In this document: piece after piece, positions 44,800 to 57,899 of the stretch | Layout of the letters: each line of letters begins with the position of its first letter | Numbering within the stretch: the stretch's first letter is position 1 | NCBI GenBank assembly: GCA_022225965.2 | Contig: JAKJXP020000158.1 | Span: 1-64,000 of the forward strand | DNA from: Diatrype stigma | Lineage: Eukaryota > Ascomycota > Sordariomycetes > Xylariales > Diatrypaceae | Reading direction: 5' to 3' | Length of the DNA: 64,000 bases | The notes under the pieces: generated by a model | Seen by the model: the letters and a program-made list of their open reading frames with translations, nothing else | Databases searched by the model: none | Told to the model about the DNA's origin: nothing | Position numbers and translations under genes: made by a program

Positions 44800-44960
44800 T
44801 GAAACCGAATAACAGTCGCCGCTATGGTGTAACAAATAAATAACGCATAAGTTTTATTCGTTTAACCGGTTTATTATACGGAATATAAATCGCAGGTATA
44901 CCGCATGCCATATGCCTATATATATAAATAAGCAGTAGGCGTAAAAGTAATGATAATTTA
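44800..44960. repeat. Repeat X (inverted copy)
   Basis: The reverse complement of 24108-24211 plus 25251-25285: AACCGGTTTATTATACGG, CGCATGCCATATGCC and AGTCGCCGCTATGG blocks. It lies between the 5' end of one LINE-A and the 3' part of another. The 130 bp before it (44668-44799) hold nothing I recognise. Confidence 0.6.
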
Positions 44961-44964
44961 AAGC

Positions 44965-47900
44965 AAAGTTTAGAAATGTTATTTTATTTCTTCGCCGACG
45001 GCCCATATAAATAAGCCTTTTTAATAAAGGCTACGAAGTTTCGATAACCGTTATGGCCGAAATATTCGTCCGCTTTTGGCCTGGACTGAATTCTTAAAAA
45101 TCGAAAGACATCTTAAAAAAAGGTCGCAAGAAACGACGCACAAGGGTTTTTTATTAGCACCGCATTAATATCGGCATTTATTAATAACGTTATCGGAATA
45201 TTTAAAGCGTTTATGATAACTAATAAAATCCCCGTAGCCCGAATGTTTTATAAAAAGGCGATACAGTATTATTCGAATAAAAAAAGCCTTTTTTAAAAAA
45301 CTTGCTTATTTCGAATCCTTATTATCGGTATAAAATGAATATATTACATGATTACTATGCGAAAAGAACGAATAAACGTTTTTTGCGATTGGTACGTTGA
45401 AAATAAAAAAGGATTATAATGCCGGTAATATAATAATCGTCGTCGAAAGCCGGCCGTTTTGCGCCCAGTTTGGTTTAAACGTTTATTACTTCGTTACTTT
45501 CGATTTTAACGTATTGTAAAACCCATGAAACGGAAATGACTTATAATCGAATTCGGGAAATAACCTAATAAGAAATTAGGAAATTTTATTAGGAATTATC
45601 CGAAGAATATCCGAAAATATATCGAATAATTGCCGTATTATTAATGTCAAAATATAAACCCATCGAAAGAAAGTCCAGGTCGTATTAAGCGTTTTTTGCC
45701 CATTATATTGCTTTATATATAGCAATTATTTTACCATCGAAAATTTCTACGTTTAGAAATAATCCATTAGCTAAATATAAGCGTTTATTACCTTAATAAA
45801 CGACAAAATTCCAACCAATTCCGTCGACCTTAAAACCATTAAAGTAAATAACTAGGTAGCAAAAAAAACGAATTCGAGTCATTTTTATAAACGTTTTTTC
45901 CTTTTTATTTTGTCGGTTAAAACGGATAATAACTTATTTAGTTACTTTTATATAATAAATAAAACCGAAAATAATTTATTATTAAGTTTAACGTTAATTA
46001 TAATCGCATAAGTTATCGTTCTTTTAATTAATTAACGCATTATACGACCGAATAAGCCGAATTCAAATTACGAAATCGAATAGGGTATCGCTTTCGTATT
46101 TGTTTATATATTATTTTCGTAAGGCAAATATTTAATTCGCGATATAAAATCGGAATATTAATAATGTGCCAAATTGGAAAATTTGTTTTAACGGTAATTT
46201 TAAATGGTTTATTGAAAATTATAAGATGCTTTAAAACGCTTATTAACGCGAATTCTTTTTTTTAGTATTAGGCTTTCGCGCCGTAAGTAACTATCGGCAT
46301 TACGTAAGCCTTAATTGTTATTACGGTTTTATTTAGTAATAATTCTTTTATTCGATTATTACGGAAAGCTTCGAAATATATCTGTTTAAAAAGGCAATTA
46401 AATGATTAAGAATTCTTTTCGATTCTAAGCTAAGCTTTAAGAAATACGCGTTTAAATAAGCCGTTAAGGCCTTTTGTGCCGTTAATTATATCCGCTGTTT
46501 TAATAAAGTAATCGTTCGAAAAAATCTGACTTTTGTAAAAATATTTAAAGTTGCTTTTAATTAGGTCCAAAATAAAGGCGTTTTTTCGTTTTTAATTAAA
46601 GATATTTAAAATACTAATTGCCAATAAAGTAAGAATCTTAATTATGATTTTATTTATACGTAATAGTGCCATATTATCGGCATATCCAAAACGAATTAAC
46701 GGGATGCCTTTTCGGAAAAGAAAAAAGTTCCGTATATAACATAAATAGTATTAAACATATTAATAAACCTTATAATACGTTATAAATTAACGGATTAAGG
46801 TTTATAATAATATCTTTTATCTTAATAAATGCGGACCTATTAATTGTAAAGAAATGTATTTATTTAACGAATAAATGATTTTATTTTTATCATCGCAATT
46901 TAAATACCATTTTATTAAATAATACCGCATTAAACGCGCCAATAACGTTTAAAATAAGAAATAACATAACTTTATTTTATATAAATGCCTTTTTTACGTC
47001 GTATATAACGCATATCGCTAAACATAACGCCAGCCTTTTAAATAACGCGTTAAATTATTAAATATTAATAATCCTTTTACGAATAGCTGTTATCGATATT
47101 TCTTTCGTAACTAATTGTTCGAAACCTTTTTTTAAATAGAAAAGCAATAAAATGAAACGTTAAGATTTAATTATCGTGAAATCGGTTTTATTTACTTTAA
47201 GGAGCATAATTACTTTCGCAATTAGAAATAATATCGGATAGTAATTATGTTTTAAGTAGATTTCGTATAACGTTCGGATTGCATTTTAATAGCTGGCCAT
47301 GCGTATTATAATAACATTGCCGTTAATTCGTTTTTATTCGGAACGGTATTAAAACTTTTAATATAAACGTTTTCCGTTTTTGCTATCGTTACCGAAAAGT
47401 TCTAAAGAATTGGTTCGTATATATATGCGAATACTACAAAATTAGCTATATGGAAATCGAAATTAAAGAATTCGAATAAATGTTACGGGTTTTCGATATT
47501 ATTACCGTTCGCTTAAAAAATAAAAACCTTATGCCGGAAATAATGAATTTCGTTCCGTATTTATTTATTATCCGGTTATCGTTTATTATTAATAAAGCTC
47601 AGAAATTATTTTTAAGTTTATGTTAATCCATTATATTATAAATAAACGTATTCGAAATGGCGTTAATTATTTGACGTTTTTAATATTATTTCTTTGCTTT
47701 TCGAATCGTAAACTTGTATTTGTTTGCCGTATTTAAATCCGGAATTCCATTTTCCGATATGGCTGCTAATTATTGCATCCGTTTGGTAATTTCGTTGCAT
47801 TTTTTAATTTATTACGACGTATTTCGCCCGTAATTATGTTTAAGCTTTTTTTATGCTTTAATTATTTAATTAAATATATTTAGTAATAAAACATTAAGTT

Positions 47901-49783
47901 TTCGCATTTTTAAGTCGACGGAAATGCGTTAAGTTATCTTATTTAATACATATAAATAAATTAATAAAACTTTAAAGCCGCATTTAACGAAAAAATAAGT
48001 TTAAATTTAAAAACTTTATTAGCCTTATTTATTAATATTTTATCGAATTAGGTATAGTAATTAAAATTAATATACATTTTATTATCGACTTTTATGAAAT
48101 TCCTTAATATATTAAAAGCTATAAAATTAATAATATTACTTAAATAATGCGTAAATCTTTCTTTATTAAAAACCTAAAGGTCTTAATTTTTAAATTAATT
48201 TATTGCCTTTTAACCGGATCCGTTATATCTTTTTCATTAACATAGCTGCTATATTTAATAAACGGTATTAAAATCCTTTATTATTACTTTATAAAAGCCG
48301 GATTTCTATTATTTTAATCTTGCAAATGACATATATAACGTTTCGCCGTTTAAATAAACGTTTCTTATAATAACGTCGTTAATTTGTATTATAATTACAT
48401 TCCTAATAACGAAAAAACGCAATTACGTAATATTATAATTAGGATTTTTCCGAATGTATATAAGGATTTTGAAATGCTTTATTTATTCTTTTACCGAAAA
48501 AATGTATTATATTAAAAATAAGTTTTAATTTATCGTTTACTATAAAACGTTACGATTTACGGCTTTTATATTAATATAACGTTTATCTTTATATCGTATA
48601 TAATGCCTTTCTTTATTCTTACGGATAATAGGTTATATTATAAATAATTATTTTCAAAATCGGGCGGTATTATAATAAAAGGATTAAAATTATCGTTCTG
48701 TTATTCCTATCGATTATAAAAGTTTATTTCCTTTCGAACGTATTGCGTTTTTCTTTTTCGTCGGTTTTCTAATCGTAAGGATCGGATTTTCTTTTGGAAG
48801 GAATAATCCTACGTAAGCGGAAAATATTTGCTAATTCGTTTAGGTTATCGTTAACGCCTGCCGTTAAAGCGTTTTTAACGATGCCTTTACGGAATCGGGC
48901 CTAGCATTCGTTTACCGCTTAAGTAACGTTTCAAATAAGGGAGCCTGCTAATATAAGGGATTCTTTTATTTCCCCGTTATTGTCATATAAGGCTTATTTC
49001 CCCTTTCGTTAGCGTCGTCGATATGAATATTTTCGCCGTTTTCTTTACGTCCTTTAATTGCCTTTAATGCTGTAACGGCAAAAGCGGAAACAAAAGGTTA
49101 AAGGAATTAAAAGAATTAAAGGGATATCCGGCGCGTTATTTATAATAACGAAAGACATAATAGCGGCCGCGGTTTTTTAAGAATCCTGGGACCTGCCGAA
49201 ATAGGGAATCCCATAAGGTTGTCTTTTTTTTTCTCTTTTTTTTTTTCGAATACCTAGGCCTAGGTTTAAGCCTAAACCTGGGTTTAGAATTAAACCGGCT
49301 ATTAGGCCTTTCTTTTTTTCCGTAATATTTTATTATATTATTATTTTCTTAATTATTTAATTTTAGCGAGTTATTGCCTAGTTAGCCGAACGATTTTATT
49401 ATTCTTTCTTATTAATCGAATCGAATATGTTAGCGAATCGAATTTATAACGGCCGCAATAATTAAAATATTTTAACGGATGGCTTTATATATTTTATATC
49501 TTTTGCTATATTGTTAATATTGCGAATGGTTATTGTAATATTATTCGTTATAAAAGCTATAGCATATCTGGTATTAGGTAATTTTAGAAATCCTAGTAAT
49601 AAGCTTTTCAAAATAAAAGTCGAATATTTTAAAGCGTTTAACGGTTTAAGAAAACGTTACGACCCATTTTTATATAAGGATGCCGAAAACGTATCGTTTA
49701 AAACGATACAAGGAAATTAAATCGACGCTTATTTAATCGGTTTCGATTATCGCGTCGATAAATTGGGGGCTTATATAAATGCG
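44965..49783 (-). mobile_element. LINE-A partial copy (RNase H to ORF1), minus strand
   Basis: Minus-strand order is ORF1 piece (49783-49000), endonuclease (to about 48200), RT, RNase H (45900-44980). The RT active site at 46684-46673 reads Y-A-D-N within RFGYADNMALLRI; one of the two aspartates is intact. The 3' UTR and tail are missing at the low end, and the 5' part of ORF1 is missing at the high end, where another LINE tail begins. The plus-strand open frame 49511-49720 is antisense to ORF1. Confidence 0.78.
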
Positions 49784-50079
49784 ATGATAATAATGATGAT
49801 GATGAATTTTTACGTCCGGATGAACCTATTTAATTAATATACCTAGTTACATATAGCCACTTCCAAAAGGGGTGTGAAAGGTTTATAGGATGATTAAATC
49901 TATATAAGGTTCGATACTGTTTTATATGGGACGGTTGGAGTATTAAGAGTCGTAAGGGCCCAAAATAAAGCGCGAACGTATTAGGGTTTAATATAGGAAA
50001 TGATTTTATCTTTTCGACGAATGGTTATTTCCTTTCGGAGTTTTATTATTTATCCGTTACTTATTTTCTAGAGCTGGTA
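49784..50079 (-). mobile_element. LINE-A 3' end, cut by Gypsy-3
   Basis: Starts with the tail GATGATAATAATGATGATGATG followed by AATTTTTACGTCCGGATG, then the 3' UTR up to CTATTATTTATCCGTTAC-like sequence. It stops where the Gypsy-3 LTR begins. Equivalent to 36905-37145 and 24212-24560. Confidence 0.75.
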
Positions 50080-50319
50080 TGCGTATTGCAACGGACCCCA
50101 ATTACTTAATTATTACTGATCCAGCTAAGTATTAAGTCCTTAGGATTTTTGTTGCAATTATTACTTAAAGGAAAGGAAAAGAAGGAAAGGAAATAAAAGG
50201 TTTCCTAACCTATATTTAAATACAATACAGTTGCAGAAATAAATTCCTTAGGAATTTATTTCCTATTATTTAATCAGCCGAATGCCTTAGCCTTGGCATT
50301 TATTGCCTTAGGATCTACA
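50080..50319 (-). repeat. Gypsy-3 3' LTR
   Basis: On the minus strand it runs from TGTAGATCCTAAGG to GCAATACGCA, 240 bp with TG...CA ends. It contains the palindrome AAATTCCTAAGGAATTT and a GGAAAGGAAAAGAAGG-type purine run. It is moderately mutated only. Confidence 0.75.
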
Positions 50320-50334
50320 TTATTCCCTTTTTCC
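50320..50334 (-). other. Gypsy-3 polypurine tract
   Basis: On the minus strand GGAAAAAGGGAATAA directly abuts the TG of the 3' LTR. This is the plus-strand primer site of LTR retroelements and fixes the orientation. Confidence 0.8.
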
Positions 50335-50339
50335 AATTA

Positions 50340-51500
50340 GATCGTTCTCGATTATCGTAAGATTTTCCCTTCCAAGTAAGCGCCGACGATCCTGTTTCAA
50401 AAGCTGCTTATTGGCGTACCAAAAGCTTTTTACGGGATGTCCGTTTTTTACGTAAGCTGGGAATAAGTTAATGCCGTTATATTTATTTTATAGCTGTATT
50501 TTTTTTGGGCTTCGTAAATAATAGGTATTTCCTTGATGGCAATTAGCGATGGCCTAAGGTTTATCGTAATACGGTTCGTGCTTTTTTTTGCATTAACGTA
50601 TGCGGAAAATCCAATTACCGGAGGCGTAAATACGGATAAGGCCTTTTTTTTTTGAAGGTACGCTTTTATTTGATTTCGCGAAACCTTTATATTGTTAAAT
50701 CGTAACCTGGCTAACGGTGTTTTATGTTGTTCTGCCAGTCGGCGTTCGTTCTCGATTTTTTTTTCCTTTATCGGTTTACGAACGTATTCGGAATATTCGA
50801 TTTGTGGTTATTCTTGGGGAAGTTGGGTGCCGTATAATAGAAAAAAAGGGCTATAGCTATTCGGTTTGGGTATCCGATTATATATCGTTATAATACGTTG
50901 AAGTAACTTATTAAGGTTTTTCGGCGTTGGATTTGCTGCATATTTTCGAATCATAATGTATTTTAGGTCTTAATTAATTTTCTTAACCTTACCGTTGCCT
51001 TTGAATTTTGAGAATATAATTAGTTTTATTTTTATATTATGCGTTTTGTTTTATTTAACGGCGGCTTCGCTTATAAAGGCCCTTTCGTTATTATTAATCC
51101 ATTTTTTTTAAATAATCGAAGATAATTCCGATTTTATTAAATATAAAAATGGTATTAACGAATTAAGTAATTGGCATAACTTTGGCCTTAATCCATCCTG
51201 TTACGTATTTAATAATAACGAGAATATATAACTTATTTATTGCCGTATAATTTATCGCTTATCGTACAAAAAAAGCGGGAAGTTATATGGGATTCAAATC
51301 GAGTAAGAAAGGATCCGGCTTTTTTATTAATTAATAATTCGGGCATTTAATTATAACTTGTTATGTTATAAATACGATTTTTAAATGCCAGAATTGCTTC
51401 TGGGCTTTCCGGAATATAATTCCGATTATATAATGTTTCTTTTCGTAATGGATTTTCTTTAGTTGCATTAAAAGATTATCGTATTTTAAAACTTTTTGTA
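50340..51500 (-). pseudogene. Gypsy-3 integrase remnant
   Basis: A minus-strand frame near 51070-50930 reads NNERAFISEA, then FSKFKGNGKVKKIN and LKYIMIRKYAANPTP. These correspond to the end of the integrase core (N-N-x-x-F-x-S and G-x-x-E-R-x-N-x-x-L-K), with the catalytic Glu region reading K-V-K-K. Upstream, WHLKIVFITQQVIIKCPNY resembles the HHCC zinc-binding block. Several stops. Confidence 0.7.
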
Positions 51501-51599
51501 AAGTTTATACGTTTATTGCGGTATTCCCAGAATATAAAGGGTTATCCGGAACTTTTTCGTATGCCACCGTTTTATATAATTTATTTCGAAAAAGAAAGA

Positions 51600-52130
51600 A
51601 GTGCTTGTTAATAAAGCTCGATAGGATGGCAGGAAATAGGGCTATTTCGAAACGTAAGAATTCGAAGATGGCTTAAAGGTTAATTCGGTTTAATTGATCG
51701 GATTTTCGGATGGGTTCGATTTCGTTAAGAGGTAATTTATCGGAAGGCATTAACGTTTCGGTTTGTTCCGAAGGTTTAAATAGGTAGTCCGTAAAGACGT
51801 TAGTTTTTTTTAATTTATAATAAATACGAATGCCATAATGTTTAATGGCATTTAAGAATTTAACGATCCGAACGGATTATTCGGTTTTCGTATTAAGGGT
51901 TTTTAGGGATTCGTAATCCGTAATTACCGTAATTTCGTTTTTTTTTATTTAATGCCGCCAATGCTGAAATGCTAATATGATTTCTAAAAGTTCTCGCTTT
52001 TATGCAAAATATCGTAACTGTATATCAGTTAATTTTTTCGAAAAATAAGCAATGGGATAAAAAGTAGGATTGCCGTTTGTATGTATATGGGGTTATAATA
52101 GAGCGGCGCCGACGTTATCTTATATCTTAT
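51600..52130 (-). pseudogene. Gypsy-3 RNase H remnant
   Basis: Minus-strand pieces at about 52115-51880 read DNVGAALL, FYPIAYFSKKLT, then ELLEIILALQHW and VITDYESLK in shifting frames. They match the D-A-S-x-x-G-A-V-L, Y-x-S-x-K-L and E-L-L-A-I-x-x-A-x-x-x-W blocks of Ty3/Gypsy RNase H. The domain start is cut at about 52116, where hAT sequence begins. Confidence 0.75.
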
Positions 52131-52178
52131 TATATATAATTTATCCTTATTAAGTATTTTACTTACAGCTTTTTAACC

Positions 52179-53612
52179 ATGGCCTCTTTCGACGCTTTCG
52201 ATCTTGATTCTTCTTTTTCCACTCCTGGGCCTTCCGAATCCCAAAATTCAGAAAACCCTACAACTGCTTCAGTAGCTAAAGAAAACCTTCCTAGTTTTAA
52301 ATTAACCCCCGATGTCTAATCCTTTATTTATCTTTAAAAACGGTTTATTTACGCGCACCCTATTACCTATCGAATTATCCAAGCCCCGTAAAATGATTAT
52401 TGCTTGTACCAGGTTAGTTATTAGTTTATACGTTATTTATTTATTGTTTTTATTAACCTTTTTAGTTGCAACTTTAAATCTGAAGCTTCAGTTGCTAGCT
52501 TTCAAAGCTCGAACTTTTAACGCCATTATAAACGCAAACACCCGGCAATTGCATATAACGAAAAAAGCGAAGCAACGAGAAAGAAAAGTAAGTTATTTTA
52601 TACCTTTATTATATTAAAGGATATATTTATTTACTAATTATATAATTAATAAAAACGGAAATAACCGAATCCCAATCCAGTACATTCTTTAATTTGCAAA
52701 CTCGAAAACGGCCGCGAAATAATACGATTATACAAAACCGAAATACCTTCGACGAAGACGAAGCTTATTTAAAGATATTAAACGTTATTATCGAAAATAA
52801 CCCATCGTTTAATACCTTAAACTCAGAATCATTTCAGGATTTACTTAAATACTATAATCCGTAAGTATTTTCGTTTTATATAATAAGTTACATTTTAAAG
52901 CTTAATTAACGTAATAAAGTGAATCGCCTATAATTAATAGGTGGAAAATAAAAACAATTTTAAAAACCACCTTTTAAGACGCCTTAGCCACCTTTAATAT
53001 CCAATTATAACAAAATATCGCTTCATACGGCAAATTTTCTTTATTATTCGATATTTAAAGTTCGAATTCAAATACATCCTTTATGGGTATTATTATTTGT
53101 TTTATTGATTCCGATTTTAACTTAATTTATAAGTTAATCGGCTTTGAAGATTTAATATTTAACCATACGGGCGTTTATTTTTTCGAAAAGTTCGAAAACG
53201 TTTTACAGCATTACCTTATAGTTCGAATGCAAAATATCTTTAGGTACGTTAATTTATCTTTTTACTTTATTTCTTTGTTTTACTAATTACATATTTTAGT
53301 ATTTCTCGAGATAACGCCTTTAATAATAATACATTTATGAGGCGTTTTTCGGAAGTATACCAAAATCGATTACATACCGAATTTACCTTCGATATTCGCT
53401 GTATTGCCTACGTTTTAAATATTGTTGTTCAAGATATACTTTCGGATTATATATCGAACGAAAGCGTTACCGAATTTATATTACATTATATTAACGTTGC
53501 CGTACCTAACTTTAATGCCGACGACGAATTAGTCGAAGAACCAGAAGAATTTAAAAGTAGGTTTATTATTGTTTTATTTGTTTTATTTGTTTTATTATGT
53601 TTAAGTAATTAA
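52179..53612 (+). pseudogene. hAT transposase, N-terminal and central exons
   Basis: The ATG at 52179 starts MASFDAFDLDSSFSTPGPS (S/P-rich), with a stop at about 52314 where another frame takes over (SNPLFIFKNGLFTRTLL). Later blocks LLFDI-SSNSNTSFMGIIICFID (about 53030-53115) and HTGVYFFEKFENVL match the hAT core (F-D-x-W-T-S...F-x-G...H-T-x-x). The open frame at 53337-53612 includes FDIRCIAYVLNIVVQDIL, the R-C-x-A-H-x-L-N-L block. Intron-like junctions: GTAAGT at about 52587, GTACGT at about 53243 to an ATTTTAG at about 53299, and one near 53556-53620. Only a few stops. Confidence 0.75.
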
Positions 53613-54344
53613 TTAAATTTAGGTCTTATTAATCGGGTTCGTCGTATTGCCGTTTTAACGAAATATACTACTGATGTACGACGGGACTTTTTATCCGAAA
53701 TTACGAAAGCAAAAGCCGATGGTATTTTAAGGTTCGATTATAATAAAAGAATTATTCCAATAGGTATAAACCCCCTCTTTTTCTCTTTTTCTTTTTATTA
53801 TACTAATTAAATTAAACACAGTTATATTCGATGGAATTCTACGTATCGCATGATTTCGACGTTTCTCGAATTAAAAGAACCGTTAAAATACATTGAACGA
53901 AATACCCGGCATGCCGAATTTAAAACGATATTTCCTAATAACATGAATTGATACAGCCTTTAGGAATTAAAACGTATATTCGAAATATTCGTTAAACCGT
54001 CCGTTTATTTACAAGGCGAGGTTTATACCACTATATCCCAAGGCTTATTAATGGTTTATTCTATTTGGAAAAATCTAAATAACCTTATACACGAATATCG
54101 ACGGCAATTAGAAACGGAAAATACTATAATAAGCAAAGTTTTTCTTTAAAAGAAAAACTCGTTATAAAGTTAATTCTTTTTTTAGTTACCTATATTACGG
54201 GGATTTATAGACGCCATTAAAAAAGGCGTATATAAATTAAACGATTATTATTCCAAAAAATTTACCGAAGCTTCTTTATATCGTTATAAGCTTTATTTAT
54301 TTAATATCATTTTAAATCCTATTTATAAAGTTAATTATTTTTAA
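53613..54344 (+). pseudogene. hAT transposase, exon continuing to the LINE insertion
   Basis: In the frame after a TTTAG acceptor at about 53620 it reads LINRVRRIAVLTKYTTDV...DFLSEI, then STYRMISTFLELKEPLKY after another intron-like gap (about 53765-53835). This is the R-W-N-S-T-Y-x-M-L...L block of hAT transposases. It continues through KKFTEASLYRYKLYLFNIILNP (the region before the C-terminal domain) and stops at the LINE target duplication at 54335-54344. Confidence 0.75.
54335..54344 (+). repeat. LINE-A target-site duplication, left copy
   Basis: TTATTTTTAA, repeated at 60794-60803. It defines the full-length LINE-A between them. Confidence 0.85.
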
Positions 54345-54569
54345 CATCCTTTTATAACTCTCTTTTCCTACTCCTATATTCTGCTAAAACTCGTCTTAGC
54401 TTAATTCTTTTTCATATCGTAAGCCTCATTTATTTCTATCTTTAAATCAGGCAACCCTTCGAGAATATCGAATACCGTCCATCCTTAACGGCCCTTAATC
54501 CCCCCGCAACAAACTCCCGAAACAGGTTTTAAGAAACCGACCCTTACCACTCCTATAAACCCATCCATA

Positions 54570-56250
54570 ATGGCTAATAACAATAACGGCAACAATTTAA
54601 AGGCTATCCCTTTCGTTTTAAAAAGGCCAAACGACAAAACGGCAACAGCAAAACCTGATGTCCCGAAAAGACATAAGTCTTAGGGAAACCTTTTTACCCA
54701 ATTCCCATTAGGAATCCCTAAAAACCCTTTAGCAAATTTCATTTTGGCCGCAATTAAATTAATGCGTAAAAAAAAAAAAAGCACCCGAGCCAAATTCGAA
54801 ATACTTATAATTTACTCCTTATTTTTAAATATTGCCCGTAACGCATTTTAATAATTCATGTTCGTATATTAATAATAAACCCGATTGGTATACCAATAAA
54901 TTAAGCAGTTTATTATAAACCTGGCTAATGCAAAAAGCCCGGAAAATTATAATTCCCTTTACGTTATTCGCATAAAGACAAAAGGCCTAACCGCTTTCCG
55001 ATATGCTTTCTTATTACTAATATCACCGAAAGACCTTATCGATCTTATTTTTAACGAATTTCCCGGAGATACGCCTTTATCGCAAAACGAACGACGCATA
55101 TTTTTCGTATTATATCCAGCAGTAAAAACTATTGCTGTTATTACGTTATTATTATTACTGCTTATGTCCCAGTTATATATAACGGCAGCCCGCCTTAAAA
55201 ATGGAAAAGCCCAGAATTAAATCAACGTATCGAAAAAATCCAGGAAGCCTAAAGAAATGCAGCCCTTAGGCCTTAGCCCTAACCGATTAACGCTTTAGCC
55301 AACGAAAAAGGCCGACAACCGATTTTTTCTTCGATTTATCCTTAATTATTTATAATACGCTTTACGACTTATAAACGTACGGACCACAGTAATGAACATT
55401 TTAAAGCTTAATTTATATAAAGTTATCGATGCCTAAAAGGTTAAAACCGAATAAGCGATACGTTTCCGTAATAATATTGCTAAGCAACATATTTTCGATA
55501 AAGCCTTTAAAATAAAAGGCCTAATTATTAAAAAAGCTAAGAATTGGCATATATACATCTTAATTAGAATTCCCGAAAAATTCCGCATTTATATAAGCCT
55601 TTAGTTCATAAATACGGTTATTAAGGCCGAAGTCGTAATTTAAACGGGCGTTAATTCCATTTCTTTATATCGTTTCAAGCGGCAAATACCGGACGCCCCG
55701 ATTTAAAAATGGATCGTAGCATTTTTTTAAGTCGTTAAATGCTTTAAAATATTTAGCTTTTGCCCGGAAAAACTTATTATTAGGATTCCTAAAATTATTT
55801 AATATTAAATTTGCTTAAGCTTTTACGATAAGCGATATTACGATAATAATTTATGCTGCTAATAATATAATAAAAATTATAAAATATATAAGGACATCCG
55901 TTAAAAGGGCGTTTACGAAAATAAAATTAAGTATCCCAATTATTGCGGCCCTTATAAATTCGATTTATTAGCATGCCCGGCCCGATTAATAAGAAAAGAC
56001 GGCAAAATCGTCCGGCTAATTAAATAATAATTAACCGAAATATAACAATTAAATAAATAATAATATAACAAAATATTGCGGGAAAAAAAACCCCCAACCG
56101 GCATAATAGGCTTAGGCCTAAATATTAATTTAAGCCCAGGCTTAAATTTCGGTATTCGTTATTAGAACAAAAGAAAAGCATAACCCTATAGGATCTTTTA
56201 TCCCGGCGGGCCTTAGGACTTCTAGGAAATCTCGACTGCTTTTTTCCTTT
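54570..56250 (+). pseudogene. LINE-A ORF1 (Gag-like RNA-binding protein) remnant
   Basis: The start codon at 54570 opens an N/G-rich tract followed by KAIPFVLKRPNDKTA. Stops appear from codon 40. Long readable pieces follow, for example SPKDLIDLIFNEFPGDTPL (about 55025) and DKAFKIKGLIIKKAKNW (about 55500). Near 55930-56000 a KYPNYCGPYKFDLLAC stretch resembles a CCHC knuckle with Cys/His turned to Tyr. ORF1 proteins coat LINE RNA. The end of the frame is not determined. Confidence 0.7.
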
Positions 56251-56269
56251 CCGCCGCCATAAATAGCAC

Positions 56270-57400
56270 GACGAACATTACTCCAATTTTTTACCCCCGC
56301 TTTTGTTCCCGTTCTTGTTTATATCGCTATTGCCGCTGCTATTACCGTAGCCAGAAGTATAGAAAACGGCAAAAAAAACGGCAAAAATACTTACATCGAT
56401 GACGCCGAAAAAAAAAGAGACGATCCTTTATACGACGAAGGGAAAACAAAGGAATACCCCATACTAGCGGGCCCCCTTATCTTAGACGTTATCTAAGTAA
56501 TAAATAAGCGTTAAGCCCGATTTTGTAAAGCCATTGCTAAAAATGCCCTAACAACAAGGACTAACGATAACATCGACGAATTAACAAATATTTTCCGCTT
56601 ACGCAGGATAATCCCCTTCAAAAAAGAATCCGATCCCTACAATTAGAAAACCGACGAAAAAAAAACGCGATACGTTCGGAAAAAAGCAAACTTTTACGAC
56701 CGCTAAAAATAACGAAACGATTTCGGCCTTTTTACAGCAGCACCGCCCGACTTTCTAAATAATTGCTTATAATACAAGTTAATATCCGCAAAAATAAAAA
56801 AAAAAGGTACCATATACGACATAACACTTAAAACGGCGAACGATACAAAAACGGACGTCGTATTAATATAAAAGCCATAAATAATAACGTCCCATAATAA
56901 AAAACAAACCAAAGCCCATTTTTAATACGATACCTTTTCGCCGATAAAAAACTAAACGAAACATTTCAAAATCTTTACATACGTCCGAAAAAACCTAACC
57001 CTAAATATTGCACAATTGCGCCCTTTCGTTACCAAAAACGCGGTCGTCGTACAAATTAACGATGTTACTATTAGAAACGTCTATTTCAACGGCGAAACGC
57101 TACATACCTTATTCGCGAAATTAAAACAATAAAAGCCCGGCCCCCGAAAAGTGATAATAAGGAATTTCAACGCCGTTTATTAAATATAGCAACCATAATA
57201 ACGACGACGGCATAACGAATTAAAATAAAAGGTTATAAACTAATTTAAAAGCCAAAACCTTTAGGTTCTTAATAAAAATAAGCCCACATATTACCTAAGT
57301 AATATAATCGACCTTATAGCCTTTAATATACTAAAGAATACAATAAAAATAAATAACAACATATATACGAATTCCGATTATTATACGTTAATTAGCAAAA
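56270..57400 (+). pseudogene. LINE-A ORF2, N-terminus and AP-type endonuclease
   Basis: IQVNIRKNKK at about 56772-56800 and TDVVLI-stop-KP at 56851-56871 match the first endonuclease blocks (L-Q-x-N-x-x-(K/R)... and D-V-V-L-I-Q-E-P). The Gln is a TAA stop and the catalytic Glu reads Lys, both explained by C-to-T and G-to-A. The two blocks are in different frames, so at least one indel lies in the A-rich run between them. No endonuclease activity is possible. Confidence 0.68.
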
Positions 57401-57899
57401 TACCGGTTAATAAATCCGTTAAGGTCCTTAAATCCAAACTTATTTTCCCGTTAAATACGGCCTTAAAATTTTTCCAATTCATTTATACGTATTAAATTAA
57501 AAGGTCCGTAATATTTACGTCAATTCAAAAATGCAAAAACCTAACCTTTCGGTTATTAAAAACGCTTAATTATACAATAAAGGCGTTAGGAAAATTTAAA
57601 TACAATCGCGGACGAAACGCGTCGTAATGAACGGAAAAATGCGACGAAGTTACTAAACGGATGCAATAATCGGCAGCAAAAAACGGAATTCCGAATCCAA
57701 ATACGGCGAAGAAATATAAATCTATTATTCGACGAATAAAAAAGTAATACTAAAAACGGCAAATAGCCAATATTATTTTAAATAAGTCAATTTATAATAT
57801 AATAAACTGGCATAAGCTTAAAAATAACTTCCAAATTTCCTTATTAATAAACGGTAATCAAATAATAACCGATACGAAAGGAAAAATCAATTATTTTAA

